Part shown: piece after piece, positions 10,366 through 21,045 of the stretch
How positions within the stretch are numbered: the first letter of the stretch is position 1
How the letters are laid out: each line of letters begins with the position of its first letter
NCBI GenBank assembly: GCA_040285825.1
Contig: JAUPSS010000005.1
Span: forward strand, 744,001-808,000
Source of the DNA: Eukaryota sp. TZLM1-RC
Lineage: Eukaryota > Metamonada: BaSk clade
Direction: 5' to 3'
DNA length: 64,000 nt
Notes under the pieces: model-generated
Seen by the model: only the letters and a program-made list of their open reading frames with translations
The model's database searches: none
What the model was told of the DNA's origin: nothing
Program-made: the position numbers and the translations under genes

Positions 10366-12437
10366 CGATACGTACTTATACCACTGATGGAATTGCTTCA
10401 GCAGTCTTTGCTACAGATGTCCTTGCTTGTTGTTGCATTTCAGTAATGCCTTCAATTCAATTCATCGGTGCAGTATTCATGGTGCTTTGTTTAATTTCTT
10501 GCCAGAATTGTTTCCTTATCTTCAAACAAGATATTGCACCAATTCTGATTTGCATTATGCTGATTCTATTTTGAAATCATCATGTGGTGTTGAGCAAGGA
10601 TATCCATTGGGAGCTCTTTTGTTTTGTCTTGACATTCATCTAATTTTATCACAAATTCAAGAGATGTTTCCTTCTTTAAAAATGATTTTTTTCATGGATA
10701 ATGTTGTTCTTATAGGTGACTTATCGATCGTCAGAGAAGCAGCTGTATGTTTTAAAGAATTATTCAACAATATTGCCATTCGAGTCAATTTACTTAAATG
10801 TGTTTTACTTTCAAATTCTCCAGTTTCTACAATAGTTGGTGGTACTAAAAATCACGCCAAATCATATTGAACTATTGCTAGTCGTCATTTATGTTCGTAT
10901 TTAGGAAATACTGATGAAGTTACTAAAGAATAGTTTCATAAGTTTACTTTTTTGAGCTTGAAATAGACTCATAACTAATTGGACGAGAGAAATATTTCCT
11001 AGAATATTATTTCCTAGACCAAATAATGAAATTGGATTCACAAAAACATATCAAATTTACCATTACAAGACTACGTTTTAGTTCCAATTTTAATCATATA
11101 TTTCGATCTACAAATCCTCTCGTCACTAGACCTTTGGCTCAAAAGTTTAATGAATTACGTGCAAAAGTTTTGTCTCAATTACTGGGATGTAATCTGTTCC
11201 AAATTCCTGATCATGCTCATCTTAGCCCACATTATTGCGGTTTAGGTTGGACAAAGGCTTCTATTCTTACTTTTTGTGCTTTTATTGGTGGATGCAGAAA
11301 TGCAATCTTTGAGTTTTCTGAAACATTTGCAGATTGGGAAGATTTATTAATGTCAACGCAAAGTTCTACCACTTTTGCATTAAATGAAAAATTCCAAAAA
11401 TCGATGTAGAAAAATGGAGTCGATGCTCTCCCCAATCATTCAATGGCAATATTCCCGAAAAGGATTAGTTAATTTGAAATTACACTCTGTGAACACTACA
11501 GAAACGATTGACTGGAATGTATGAAAATGATCTTTTTAAATATATATGCAGCTCGGCTGTTGTAAATCAAGATCTTCACTCGTTGTTATTGGAAACAAGT
11601 GTTTGTGAAAACAAGTCATCAGATTCTGCACTTTCTGTAACCATTACACCACGCAGATTTGGACTGTGTGCCACTAATGAAGCATTTGTAACAAAAATGA
11701 GATTATATTTGAATATCCCCATTAATCAATTGTTATCAAAGGAAAAATGTATTTGTTCGAATTCACCTCAGCTTACTTTGCAACATGCTCTGAATTGTTC
11801 GAAATTGATAACTTATCGTTCTTCATTACATGATGCTGTTAGAGACACTGTTTTCAATATGGCACAAACTGCAAGAATATCGTGTATCAAATAGCCTCTG
11901 CTGAAGGAAAGAATGTCTCTGAATAATTTTGGTTCTGATGATAGAGGTGTTGTATACTGTGATTGGATTGATAACTCTGCAACTGTTGTTGACTTTGTCT
12001 CATGTAATGTTGCAAATGATACTTTGGTTTACAGAAGAAAACTTAATCTTGTAGGTGCTCTTGAATTTAAAGCTAAAGAAAAACATAGAAAATATGACAA
12101 ATACATCGAAGAGGCTAATGCTGGTAGAACTAGACCACTTGTTCTTATTTCCTTCCCATTTTCTATAAACGGAACACTATCAGTAGAGGCAGGAACTTTT
12201 TTGAATGGTTTCCAAAAAATGGTTTAAGAAAAACAATGAAAAGATTTGACACCTTTTTATGGCGCTTTTGAATTCAATTTGTCATTACTAATTGATTGCC
12301 TTGGTTTTTCAATTGAATCAGAGAAGCTTTTGCTAGACATCAATCAGATCAAGATTTTGAAGAGGAAATGTTGGTTCATTGAATTTCGTCCCATTAGTTC
12401 TGAGTTTATTTTGTTAAGTGTGCAAGTTCAATAAATT
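10366..12437 (+). mobile_element. Family A RLE non-LTR retrotransposon, diverged and decayed copy
   Basis: Same order as the better copies at 14604-17339 (minus) and 25711-27885 (plus), but with many frameshifts and stops. Reverse transcriptase pieces include TTDGIASAVFATDV, KSSCGVEQGYPLGALLFCL and FFMDNVVLIGD, where the catalytic YMDD has become FMDN. Thumb and zinc-knuckle region: CICSNSPQLTLQHALNCSK. Endonuclease: RGVVYCDWIDNS...VDFVSCNVAND...KEKHRKYDK. It ends in a 3' tail close to the family A terminus (TTCAATAAATTAAT, about 12429-12442). The first RT segments and the N-terminal domain are missing, consistent with 5' truncation at about 10366. Confidence 0.8.
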
Positions 12438-12539
12438 AATTTTTTACATCCTTGTAGATTTTGAATACCTTTGGTAATTGTATTTTCAGACAAGCTATGA
12501 CCTCAATTTTTAATCAATAATAATCAATTGAATCAATTC

Positions 12540-13028
12540 TTACTTCAGAATAGGGAGAAAAGTAATTATTATTGTTGAATTTGGGATAGACTTGAAAAAT
12601 AAAAAGTGATTAAAAAACACAAATTTATTAATGATGTAAAACCAATATTCACTGTTCAAGAAACTGAGTACTTCACAAAACAACTTTTTTTTGAATAATT
12701 GTGGACTGATATTAGTGACTGGGAACAACAAAAACACATGATATTCAATGAACTTACCAAAGGAAAAGTTTGAGAATTGAATTTAAAACTGATTATAATG
12801 TGTTTTAATTGAAGAGTTTCGAGCTAGTTGCTGCTGCTTCAATTGTGTGAAAACAGAGACAACGGTTGAAACTATCAGAGGGTGCAAAAACCTGAATCGT
12901 GAGAGAAGCACAAGATAACTATTCGTCATGGAGACACATTGGGTAAATCATGCAAAAGTTTGTGGATAAAGGAACAAAATGCTTCTCTCAACAGCTTGCC
13001 ACTTAATGAAGCACAGGTGAAGGTTTAA
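12540..13028 (+). pseudogene. Fanzor remnant F7, C-terminal part
   Basis: Discontinuous frames carrying Fanzor C-terminal landmarks in order: SDWEQQKHMIF (the GDW region, about 12712-12750), RASCCCFNCVKTE (zinc-finger cysteines, about 12825-12860) and SLWIKEQNASLNSL in place of W-x-RD-xNASLNM. The stop is at 13026-13028, 106 nt before the TBP start codon, same strand. The gactgggaacaacaaaaac stretch is nearly identical to the copy at 45.5 kb, so both belong to one subfamily with a CCCFNC finger. Catalytic RD is lost. Confidence 0.6.
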
Positions 13029-13134
13029 CAAAATCAGTAAATTTGCAAAATGCCAAGATTAATTCTTCACTTTTCAGTCCCTCTACATCAGGGTAAAGGC
13101 ATATCTTCCATTATAAGAGATAATCTCTGTAAAA

Positions 13135-13854
13135 ATGGACCTGAAACAGATACTAGGAGGTGCACAAGTTCCAAATCTCAGTGGCGAAGGTTCAACCAAT
13201 CCAGCCAGTGCCTTTTCGCATCTTACACCCCTGATTCCAGACGCACTTCCCAATAAAGATGGACAGGATCCTATACCGGTAACAAATGAAACAGATGTTA
13301 AAATATACAATGTGGTTGCAACAGTCAATCTCAAATGTCAACTAGACTTAAAACATATAGCAACATACGTCCGTAACGCAGAGTACAACCCTCGGAGGTT
13401 TGCCGCTGCCATTGTACGTATCCTTGAACCCAAAGCGACTGCTCTTGTGTTCCGTACGGGCAAAATGGTCGTGACTGGTGCTGCTAACGAAGATGACTGT
13501 CTCAGAGCTGCCCGGCGCTTCTGTAGGATCCTGCAAAAGGTAAAATGTCCGGTTCGTTTTACAGATTTCAAAGTTGAAAACATTGTTGGTGTTACAAATG
13601 TTGGATTTTCTATTGATTTAGAAGCACTACATGTTCGACATAGCAAATTCGCACAATATGAGCCTGAACTGTTTCCTGGACTCATATACCGTATACATGA
13701 GCCCAAGGTCTGTCTGCTCATCTTCGTTACTGGAAGGGTTGTCTGTACAGGAGCTAAGAGCAGAGAAGCGATATATTCTGGGTTGGGAAAGATACGACCT
13801 GTATTGAATGACTTCAAGGCCAGAGCTCCTCCTAAGGATTTAACCAAACAGTGA
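13135..13854 (+). CDS. TBP: TATA-box-binding protein
   Basis: 239 residues: about 55 residues of Gly/Asn/Pro-containing N-terminus, then the two direct repeats of the saddle-shaped core (about 60-235), the DNA-binding subunit of TFIID that serves all three RNA polymerases. All four DNA-intercalating phenylalanines are present: RRFAAAI and ALVFRTG in repeat 1, ELFPGLIYR and LLIFVTG in repeat 2. VENIVGVTNVGF carries the conserved minor-groove Asn. The C-terminus has a short extension (ARAPPKDLTKQ). No introns. The start is the ATG at 13135. The upstream flank is Fanzor-derived (ends at 13028). Confidence 0.98.
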   Translation: MDLKQILGGAQVPNLSGEGSTNPASAFSHLTPLIPDALPNKDGQDPIPVTNETDVKIYNVVATVNLKCQLDLKHIATYVRNAEYNPRRFAAAIVRILEPKATALVFRTGKMVVTGAANEDDCLRAARRFCRILQKVKCPVRFTDFKVENIVGVTNVGFSIDLEALHVRHSKFAQYEPELFPGLIYRIHEPKVCLLIFVTGRVVCTGAKSREAIYSGLGKIRPVLNDFKARAPPKDLTKQ

Positions 13855-14084
13855 GCTCATTAGTCTGGCAAATAAACTATTTTTTTGCATTATGTTGTGT
13901 TCTACAGATGTATTATGCTGTTGAAGGACCTACAGTATTGCACACTTACAAGTGAAACAAACAAAAAAGTATTGATCATTAGCACTGAGAAGCAAACCAC
14001 AAATAGTTACATATCATGAGAGCAAATAGAGACACCTCAATTAAAAGCACCAGTTGATCTAACAATATTGAAAAAATCATGTTT
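13855..14084. other. Intergenic region downstream of TBP
   Basis: AT-rich, with no open frame or repeat recognised; runs into a retrotransposon fragment. Confidence 0.4.
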
Positions 14085-14215
14085 ATTCTGATGTTCAACT
14101 TGATGGTGTTGGTTTTGATTCATCAAAGTATTTGTTCAAAGCTGCATTCATTGGTAGTGGAGAAAATTTTGTTTTTGAACTTTCTAGAAGATATCCTTTT
14201 ACTCAAGGTGAACAA
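14085..14215 (+). pseudogene. Family B retrotransposon fragment
   Basis: Reads FDSSKYLFKAAFIGSGENFVFELSRRYPF, matching the family B protein segment GGIGFTKSSILCQSAFLGGGKNFIYEFSRRFPD at 53.85-53.95 kb. Only about 130 bases are recognisable. Confidence 0.55.
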
Positions 14216-14489
14216 AATTTTTCACTTGGTGTTCTCAAACATCGGAAAGATACAAAGAAGCGGCAAGATGAATACTTCTGCAACGGTGATAAAAAAATTT
14301 GAAAAAATTTGAAAAAAATTTCTGATTCTCAAACGAGAAAACAATCAATATCAACCAATTTAGATGAATTTTGAGAGTATATTACTGCAAAACTTTAGAA
14401 TGAAAACTTGGAATTTATTTAACCAAATACAATATCGAAAAGAAAAATTCTCCCAACACAAGGAAAAACAAAAAGGTGACATGAAGTTG

Positions 14490-14603
14490 ATTCGGAAAAT
14501 TAAACAAAAGTTTGGTGATAGTCATTGGTGATTGGAGTAAAGAGTCTGGATTCAAAAGGAAAGGAAAGTATCCATCTAAAGGAACAAGTATAAGAAAAGT
14601 ATT
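14490..14603 (+). pseudogene. Fanzor F3, 5' piece of a gene split by a retrotransposon
   Basis: Reads LVIVIGDWSKESGFKRKG then YPSKGTSIRKV: the Fanzor GDW...(K)G..PTxG segment. It stops at 14603, where family A element A1 begins. The frame resumes at 17351 with LRQAGYLVYLVNEAFTAKRCHNC after the duplicated 11-bp target site. Upstream of 14490 the sequence is AT-rich and not readable. Confidence 0.7.
14593..14603. repeat. Target-site duplication of element A1 (left copy)
   Basis: AGAAAAGTATT, repeated at 17340-17350. It lies within the Fanzor F3 coding sequence, so the pre-insertion frame confirms the duplication independently. Confidence 0.85.
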
Positions 14604-17339
14604 TATTTTTATATTTATTGAATTTGCACACTTGATTAAATTAAATCATAACTAATGGGACGACTATCATTAAACCAAGATTTCCTCTACAAAATCTTGA
14701 TTTGCTTGCTGTCTAGCTAAAGCTTCTCTAATTCGATTGAAAAACCGCTGTAATCTATTAATAATGGCAAATTGAATCCGTGAACGCCATAAAAAAATAT
14801 CAAATCTTTTCATTGTTTTTTCTTTCACCATTTTTTGGAAGTCATCCAAAAAAGTTTCTGCTTCAACTGATAATCTTCCATTTATCGAAAATGGGAAAGC
14901 AATAAAAACCAGCTGTGTATTTCTATCGACATTTGCATCTTCAATTTCTTTATCATATTTTCTATGTTTTTCTTTTGCTTTAAAATCCAGAGCAGCCACA
15001 GGATTAAGTTTTCTTCTGTGAACCAAAGTATCGTTTGCAACATTACATGAGACAAAGTCAACAATAGCTTCAGAATTATCAATCCAATCACAGTATATAT
15101 CACCTCTATCATCAGAACCAAAATTATTCAGAGAAAGTGTTTCCTTCAGCAGGGGCTCTTTGATACACGATATCCATGCAGTTTGTGCCATATTGAAAAC
15201 AGTGTCTCTAACAGCATCATGTAATGAAGAACGATAAGTTATCAATTTAGAGCAATTTAGAGCATGGCGCAAAGTGAGTTGAGGTGAATTCGAACAAATA
15301 CATTTTTCTTTTGATAATAATTGGTTAATGAAGATGTTCAAATATAATCTCATTTTTGTTACAAATGCTTCATTAGTGGCACACAATCCAAATCTTCGTG
15401 GTACAATGGTTACAAAAAGTGAAGAATCTGACGCCTTGTTTTCACAAACACCCTTTTCCAATAACAATGAGTGAAGATCTTGATTTAAAACAGCCGAGCT
15501 GCAAATATTATTATAAAGATCTTTTTCATACATTCCAGTCAATCTTTTCTGTAATGTTCGAAGAGTGTACTTCAAATTTAAAACATTTTTTTCTGGAATA
15601 TTGCCATTGAATGATTGGGGAAAACATCGACCCCATTTTTCTACATCAATTTTTGAAATTTCTTCATTTAATGCAAAAACAGTGGAACTTTGCGTTGTCA
15701 TCAATAAATCTTCCCAATCTGCAAATCTTTCGGAAAACTCAAAGATTGCATTTCTGCATCCACCAACAAAAGCACACGAGGTAAGAATAGAAGCCTTCGT
15801 CCACCCTAAACCACCATAATGTGGACTAAGGTAAGCATGACCTGGAATTTGAAACATTTTACATCCCAGTAATTGAGACAGAACTTTTGCACGTAACTCA
15901 TTAAACTTTTGAGCCAAAGGTCTAGTGACGAGAGGATTTGTAGATCGAAATATATGATTAAAATTGGAACTAAAACACAGTCTTATAATGGTAAATTTGA
16001 TGTGTTTTTTTATATCTAAATTCATCATTCGGTCAATTTTGTCAGAAATTGAGTTCAACTTTTCAAACAATTTTTTGGTAATTTCATCATTATTTCCTAA
16101 AAATGAACCCAAATGACGAATAGCATCAATTGAATATAATTTGGCTGGAATTTCAATATCATCAATTATTGTGGAAACTGGAGAATTCGATAACAAAACA
16201 CATTTAAGTAAATTAAGTCGGAGACCAATTTTGGTAAATAATTCTTTAAAACATACAGTTGCTTTTTTCACAATATTTAATTCACCAATAAGCACAACAT
16301 CATCCATATATGCAATCATTTTTAGCGAAGGAAACATCTCTTGAATTTGCAGTAGAATAGGATGAATGGCCAAGCAAAACAAAAGAGGTCCTAACGGATC
16401 TCCTTGCTTTACGCCACTTGATGAACTCAAAATGTTGTTACCAAAATGTAAATTAGAATATGTGCAATATGTTGATTGAAAATATGGTATTAATTCCGGC
16501 ATATATTGCAATAGAGCACCATGGATACTGCGACGACTTAGTGAATTGAAAGCATTACTAAAATCCAATGACATGCAAACATTGGATTCATTTTGACGAA
16601 ATAAGAAATCAGTATCAAAAATCGCTGAAGAGACTCCATCTGTAGTATTTATACCATATTGAAAGGGTAATAAAATCTTTTTAGCTTTTTCATTGAACCT
16701 GCTTAAGCAACACGCAGAAAAAATATTATGTAAGGCTCTCAGAGACTGCAATAGGACGAACATCCATTTTTGAATTTTTGACAAGTGCAGTCAAACGAGA
16801 ACTTCTTAATTCTTTTGGGTATTTGCGTTGACCAGATAATATTTGGTTGAAAAATTTGGTCAATAAACCAAGGCAATCTTCTGAAGAAATAATCGCGGCT
16901 TTTACATGATCAATAGTAATACCAGAAAGTCCGGCAGACTTACCACGAGGTCTCTTTTTGATAACCGAAAAAACTTCTGATGGCATCAATGGATAATTTT
17001 CCCAGTATGTGCCGTAAAAATTTTGATCCATTATAGGGTCTTCATAAGGATGAAGTATTTTCAGTTTATCCATTGTATTTTCATTGTTCGGTGCTTTGAC
17101 TCCGGGACTTAAAGCTGACAAAGCCTTGGACCATTTGTTGTCAAAGCATTTGTCTTCAAAAATTTTACTTAATTTCTCGGATGACTGATTTCTCGGTGCT
17201 ATATTAGTTAAATCTTCGGAAATATTAACGAAATTTTGTTCAAAAGGAGGACAAAAAGAACCAAAAAATTCCCAAATAATATTGATAGCATACTATATAT
17301 AATATATACTATATACTATATACTATATATATACTATAT
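14604..17339 (-). mobile_element. Family A RLE non-LTR retrotransposon A1 (5'-truncated)
   Basis: A 2.7 kb insertion in minus orientation. Its protein (14670 to about 17280) has, in order: an upstream segment with KKRPRGKSAGLSGITIDHVK; RT motif MDVRPIAVSESL; DFSNAFNSLSRRSIHG; SSGVKQGDPLGPLLFCL; catalytic YMDDVVLIG; zinc knuckle CICSNSPQLTLRHALNC; endonuclease RGDIYCDWID...IVDFVSCNVAND...KEKHRKYDKE; and C-terminal RQQANQDFVEEILV. One extra base near 16735 splits it into two frames compared with the copy at 25.7 kb. The 5' end is an AT simple-sequence tract (17285-17339), and the 3' tail ends AATTCAATAAAT. RLE elements integrate by target-primed reverse transcription; this layout (5' truncation, TSD) fits. 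Confidence 0.9.
17285..17339. repeat. AT simple-sequence tract at the 5' junction of element A1
   Basis: Repeats of a tatacta-like unit between the last readable element codons and the target-site duplication. No counterpart is seen within the other family A copies. Confidence 0.7.
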
Positions 17340-18059
17340 AGAAAAGTATTGAGACAAGCCGGATACCTTGTATATTTAGTCAATGAGGCATTTACTGCAA
17401 AAAGATGCCATAATTGTGCTCGAAAAAAGGATACAGATGGAGAAAACACGAAAACTTCCTACAAATACGATGATCCCAACTTTACGAAAAAACTAAACTC
17501 AATTAGACGGGATATTCAAGTCAGAAAGAAAAAAATGGAAGTTGCATATAGATTCAAATAATGCAAAAAAAGTAAAAGAAAAGTTGGAAGAAGCAATGAT
17601 AAGGGTAGAAACAGTGACAGATATAAGTAAGAGTGAACAAAGAAGTCTAGCAATAAGAGAATTAGTTGAAGAATTGAAAAAAAACCACCAAAGAAAACGT
17701 ATTTCAAAGCTTTTGGAAAAGGATGAATTGGGCAACTATAAAGTTCGACAAGTAGTTCCATGGGGTCTAAGGCAATGCAATCAATGCAAAACGTTCTGGA
17801 ATCGAGATACTAATTCCGCACTAAATATTCATTTGTTGGCTGAAGACATTTTGGCTGGAAGAGAGAGAGATCAGAGGTGTTCAAGAGACAACAGTCTCAA
17901 ACCAATGTTATTGAATCCACTAATGAAAGCCAGAGAGATGTTGGAAAGGGTTCTAAAGGTGATGGTACACCAATGAGTCCGATTCAACAACCAAACCTCA
18001 ATACATTATCACGGGTAGCGAATGCGAAAGTTGATGAGCAATGTATAGTTTTGAAGTAA
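17340..18059 (+). pseudogene. Fanzor F3, 3' piece (zinc finger and RuvC-III)
   Basis: Begins with the right copy of the target site (17340-17350), then LRQAGYLVYLVNEAFTAKRCHNC, an unusually long lysine-rich insert between the zinc-finger halves (a frameshift near 17560), LRQCNQCKTFWNRDTNSALNIHLLAEDIL, and a tail stopping at 17974-17976, or 18057-18059 in another frame. The RD aspartate of RuvC-III is retained (NRD). The eRF3 start codon is at 18099, same strand. Before the element landed this copy had at most one visible shift in its C-terminal half. Confidence 0.75.
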
Positions 18060-18098
18060 CTTAAACTTTCATCCTTCCCCAATCTTTCTACTTCTTAC

Positions 18099-19638
18099 AT
18101 GTCCACACATCTTTCCGTTGTCTTTGCTGGTCATGTCGATTCAGGTAAAAGTACTCTCTCTGGGCAAATTCTCTACCTCTGTGGTGAAGTAGACGAACGA
18201 TCTCTCGAAAAAGCCCAACGTGAAGCCGAAGCCAAAGGTCGTGCTTCATGGGCCCTCGCATATGCTCTTGATGTAGATGATGACGAACGTGAAAAAGGCA
18301 AAACTGTTGAAGTCGGTCATGCTTCTTTCACAACCGGATCCAAACGCTATACAATCCTGGACGCTCCTGGTCATAAGGGTTTCGTTCACCATATGATCGG
18401 AGGAGCTGCACAAGCTGATGTCGCAGTACTGGTGATCTCAGCTCGAAGGGGGGAATTTGAAACAGGGTTTGACAAGGGGGGACAAACCAGAGAACACACC
18501 TTACTACTTAAAACTGCTGGAATCAAGCATTTAATCGTAGCAATTAACAAAATGGATGATTCTACTGTTGAGTGGAACAAAGTATCGTTTATCAGCTTAC
18601 TTCTCTTAACCATAGGATAGATACGACGACATTGTGAAAAGACTCACTCCTTTCTTACGGAGATCTGGCTTTAACACCAACAATGACGTCACTTTCCTTC
18701 CAGTCTCTGGGTTATCTGGAGCTAATGTTAAGGAAAGGGTAGAAGATCAGTGGTATGTTTATTGATGGTTTTAATGATTTAAAAAGGAAATAAGTTCAAA
18801 TTGACTCAGAATTTCAGAGAATTCAAAAGAATTTAAGAGAATCATCTTGTTTTCCTGTCATTATCTAAATTAATTTCTCTAATTCAATATGGTCGATTTG
18901 TTTTGTTTTTTCTCAGTCCATTTTCCCTTTTCACATTCAACCACTAACCATAGGTACTCGGGACCTTGTTTATTTGAAGTTCTGGACCAGCTTGAACCTC
19001 CACGTCGCAATATCGAAGGTCCACTCAGGATTCCAATTTCAGCCAAGCTTAGGGATAGGGGTTCAACGATTGGAATTGGAAAAATTGAAAGCGGATCAAT
19101 TAAGGTTGGTGACAAGCTCAAAATTTCACCACAAAACATTTCAACAGAAGTCAGTGGACTCTATATTCAAGATGAGTCTGTGGATATTGCATATTCAGGG
19201 GATAATGTTAGAGTTGGTTTGAAAGGTGTGGCTGAAGATGATTTTCATTTAGGTATATTTTTTATTGAATTAACTTTAGGCTCTGTTATAAGTGGAATTG
19301 ATGACCCATGTGCCTATACTGATTTATTTGATGCTCATTTGGTGGTTTTAGATGTCAAGAATATTTTAGCCGCTGGGTACCAAGCTGTTTTGCATGTGCA
19401 TTCTTTGATTATTGAAGTTACTGTCGAATCAATATTAGCAGAAGTCAATCCAAAAACGAAGGAGATTATTCAGAAAAGGCCAAGATTCATCAAGCAAGGG
19501 CAACATGCAGCCGTTAGACTACGAACCAGCCAACCAATTGCCATTGAACCATTTGATAAAATGAAGCAACTCGGTAGGTTTGTGTTGAGAACTGAGGGCA
19601 TCAATATAGGTATTGGTATGGTAAAGAGGTTAAAGTAA
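18099..19638 (+). CDS. eRF3: Eukaryotic release factor 3 (eRF3/Sup35-type GTPase)
   Basis: Translation termination GTPase that works with eRF1. Coding order is 18099-18581, 18616-18752, 18954-19252 and 19280-19638, giving 425 residues. G motifs: GHVDSGKST, DAPGH (G3), NKMD (G4). Effector and diagnostic eRF3 segments are KGKTVEVGHASF, ISARRGEFETGFDKGGQTREH, RYDDIVKRLTPFLR, PVSGLSGANVKE, and the C-terminal barrels ending GMVKRLK. LEKAQREAEAKGRASWALAYALDVDDDER fits eRF3 rather than eEF1A or HBS1. There is almost no N-terminal extension; the ATG lies six codons before the G domain, so the Sup35-like N domain is absent. The third intron is 27 nt and in frame, so an unspliced reading would insert nine residues; family alignment favours splicing. 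Confidence 0.93.
18582..18615 (+). other. Intron 1 of eRF3 (34 nt)
   Basis: GTATCG...TTAACCATAG. Removal joins STVEWNK to DRYDDIVKRL. Confidence 0.9.
18753..18953 (+). other. Intron 2 of eRF3 (201 nt)
   Basis: GTATGT...CTAACCATAG. Removal joins VEDQW to YSGPCLFEVLDQL across a split codon. The only long intron found; its last nine bases are identical to those of intron 1. Confidence 0.9.
19253..19279 (+). other. Intron 3 of eRF3 (27 nt, in frame)
   Basis: GTATAT...TTAACTTTAG. Its length is a multiple of three with no stop, so it is invisible to an ORF caller. Removal gives EDDFHLGSVISG, as expected in this domain. Confidence 0.75.
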
Positions 19639-19892
19639 ATAGTTTTTGAATAAATTAGTGTTTTTTTTGGTTAAATATCGCTTTAATTGGATTACTAAAT
19701 ACATTTAATTAAGTGAAAAATATTTCTAAGATTGTTGTCAAATGAACACCTTTGAAAGAGAATTCTGATTGAAGAAATAAACATTGTGATTGCTTTGTCA
19801 TTTTTCTTCCAAGTTTGTCGCCAATAAAAGTTTCATCCTTCAAATACATCTTATCAATGATGGTTTCATTTGACCTTCCTTGTGCCTGAGAA

Positions 19893-20052
19893 ACAAGCAA
19901 ACAACCCAGATTTTGATGAAAATATTGGACTTCATCTTAATGCGAGCAAATGCCTTCTGATTGGTTCTTCTGCTCAAGACCTTGTGATTAATGAATCTGT
20001 TGTCCTTTTTACTAACTATAGTAATGATGCTTTCAAATTTCTTGGTTGCTGA
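19893..20052 (+). pseudogene. Family B retrotransposon fragment (RT palm)
   Basis: About 160 bp closely matching 53428-53568: NIGLHLNASKCLLIGSSAQDL...NYSNDAFKFLGC. No other part of the element is recognised beside it. Confidence 0.75.
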
Positions 20053-20519
20053 TTTATGAAATGAAGTTTCAAAAATCCGACAGTATAATGGATTTCTGAA
20101 CCAGTAGTTATTTTATTTGCAATATTTCCCTTTTTCCAGTGTTTCTGGTATTGAAATGACAAGAGCTGATGAACACTACATTTTCCTTGATCATCAACAA
20201 ATAGTCAATTTTTCTTGATTTTACACATCACAAACGCAACTTGAAAATTATAGTTGAAAAAGACTCAGTGAGACATAAAAGTCCCTGCTGTTTACAAAAC
20301 TTAATTTAAATACAAACAACAGAAACAAATGTGTTTCTGAGAAAGTTAAACAAACCCACCCGCTTAGTCCAATGTCGAGTTATTTAATTTTCTGGAAAAT
20401 AATTCGAAAAATGATAATAATAATTTAATGTCAATCGTACTTCTTGAGCGATCATGTAACTAAAACTTTTTAAGCGTCTGGAGCTTGTGTGCTCACTTTT
20501 CAAAAAAAGTAAAAACAAA
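20053..20519. other. AT-rich intergenic region
   Basis: No gene or repeat recognised in about 470 bases. Confidence 0.4.
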
Positions 20520-20898
20520 TCTACCCCGCAAATCTACGTGCTACCACCGCATGAACACATGGGTATCCATTTTGGTCCCAATCCACATGAATAACATTGC
20601 TTGCTTAAATCCACCAACCATGATTTTTCATGCTGTGTAACATTCAAGACTGAACTATCCCCTGCCTTCAAAATTCTCACAACTTAGATATGTAGTGCTT
20701 TACTTCATAAGGAGTTGTTGTCAAAGCGGATATAGTTCGAATAGCATGACAATCAGAGGCACAGGTGTTGTTTTTGCAGCGGGTATGAATTCTTGTGTGT
20801 TCTAACTTTTTGTAGACACAATAGGCACTGTTTTTGATCGAATTTAGTCGAATAAGTTCCTTTATGATGTCCATTGAAACAAGGGTACCGATTTTCAA
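20520..20898 (-). pseudogene. Probable MULE-type DNA transposase relic (FLYWCH-like and SWIM fingers)
   Basis: A 73-codon stretch (20677-20898) holds a FLYWCH-like pattern: SAYCVYKKLEHTRIHTRCKN then NTC, and a late His. Directly downstream, across frameshifts, is a SWIM-type finger: WLVDLSKQCYSCG then NGYPCVHAVVARR (CxC ... CxH). FLYWCH-like N-terminal and SWIM C-terminal fingers flank the catalytic core in many Mutator-like transposases; here the core is missing, as in an internally deleted copy. The terminal repeats were not found. Assignment is tentative. Confidence 0.4.
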
Positions 20899-21045
20899 AG
20901 AATAGTTGTTGTGTTTGATTGTAATAGTTGATTCTGGTCCAGATCCCTTTTTAAATCCTTTTTTTTAAATATTTTTTCAAATGCTTTATTTAAATCCTTT
21001 TTTAAATCCAAAAAACCTAAAACTCTTTATTTAAATTGACCAAAT

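Noticed and set aside
13338-13847. 169-codon minus-strand frame opposite TBP
   Set aside because: Antisense shadow; the sense frame is a canonical TBP with all key residues.
14604-17339. Family A elements as group II intron or retron reverse transcriptases
   Set aside because: The CCHC knuckle plus R-x-D...D...K..KY endonuclease, 5' truncation and target duplications identify RLE non-LTR retrotransposons.
18386-18613. Minus-strand frame opposite eRF3
   Set aside because: Shadow of the conserved eRF3 coding strand with no similarity of its own.
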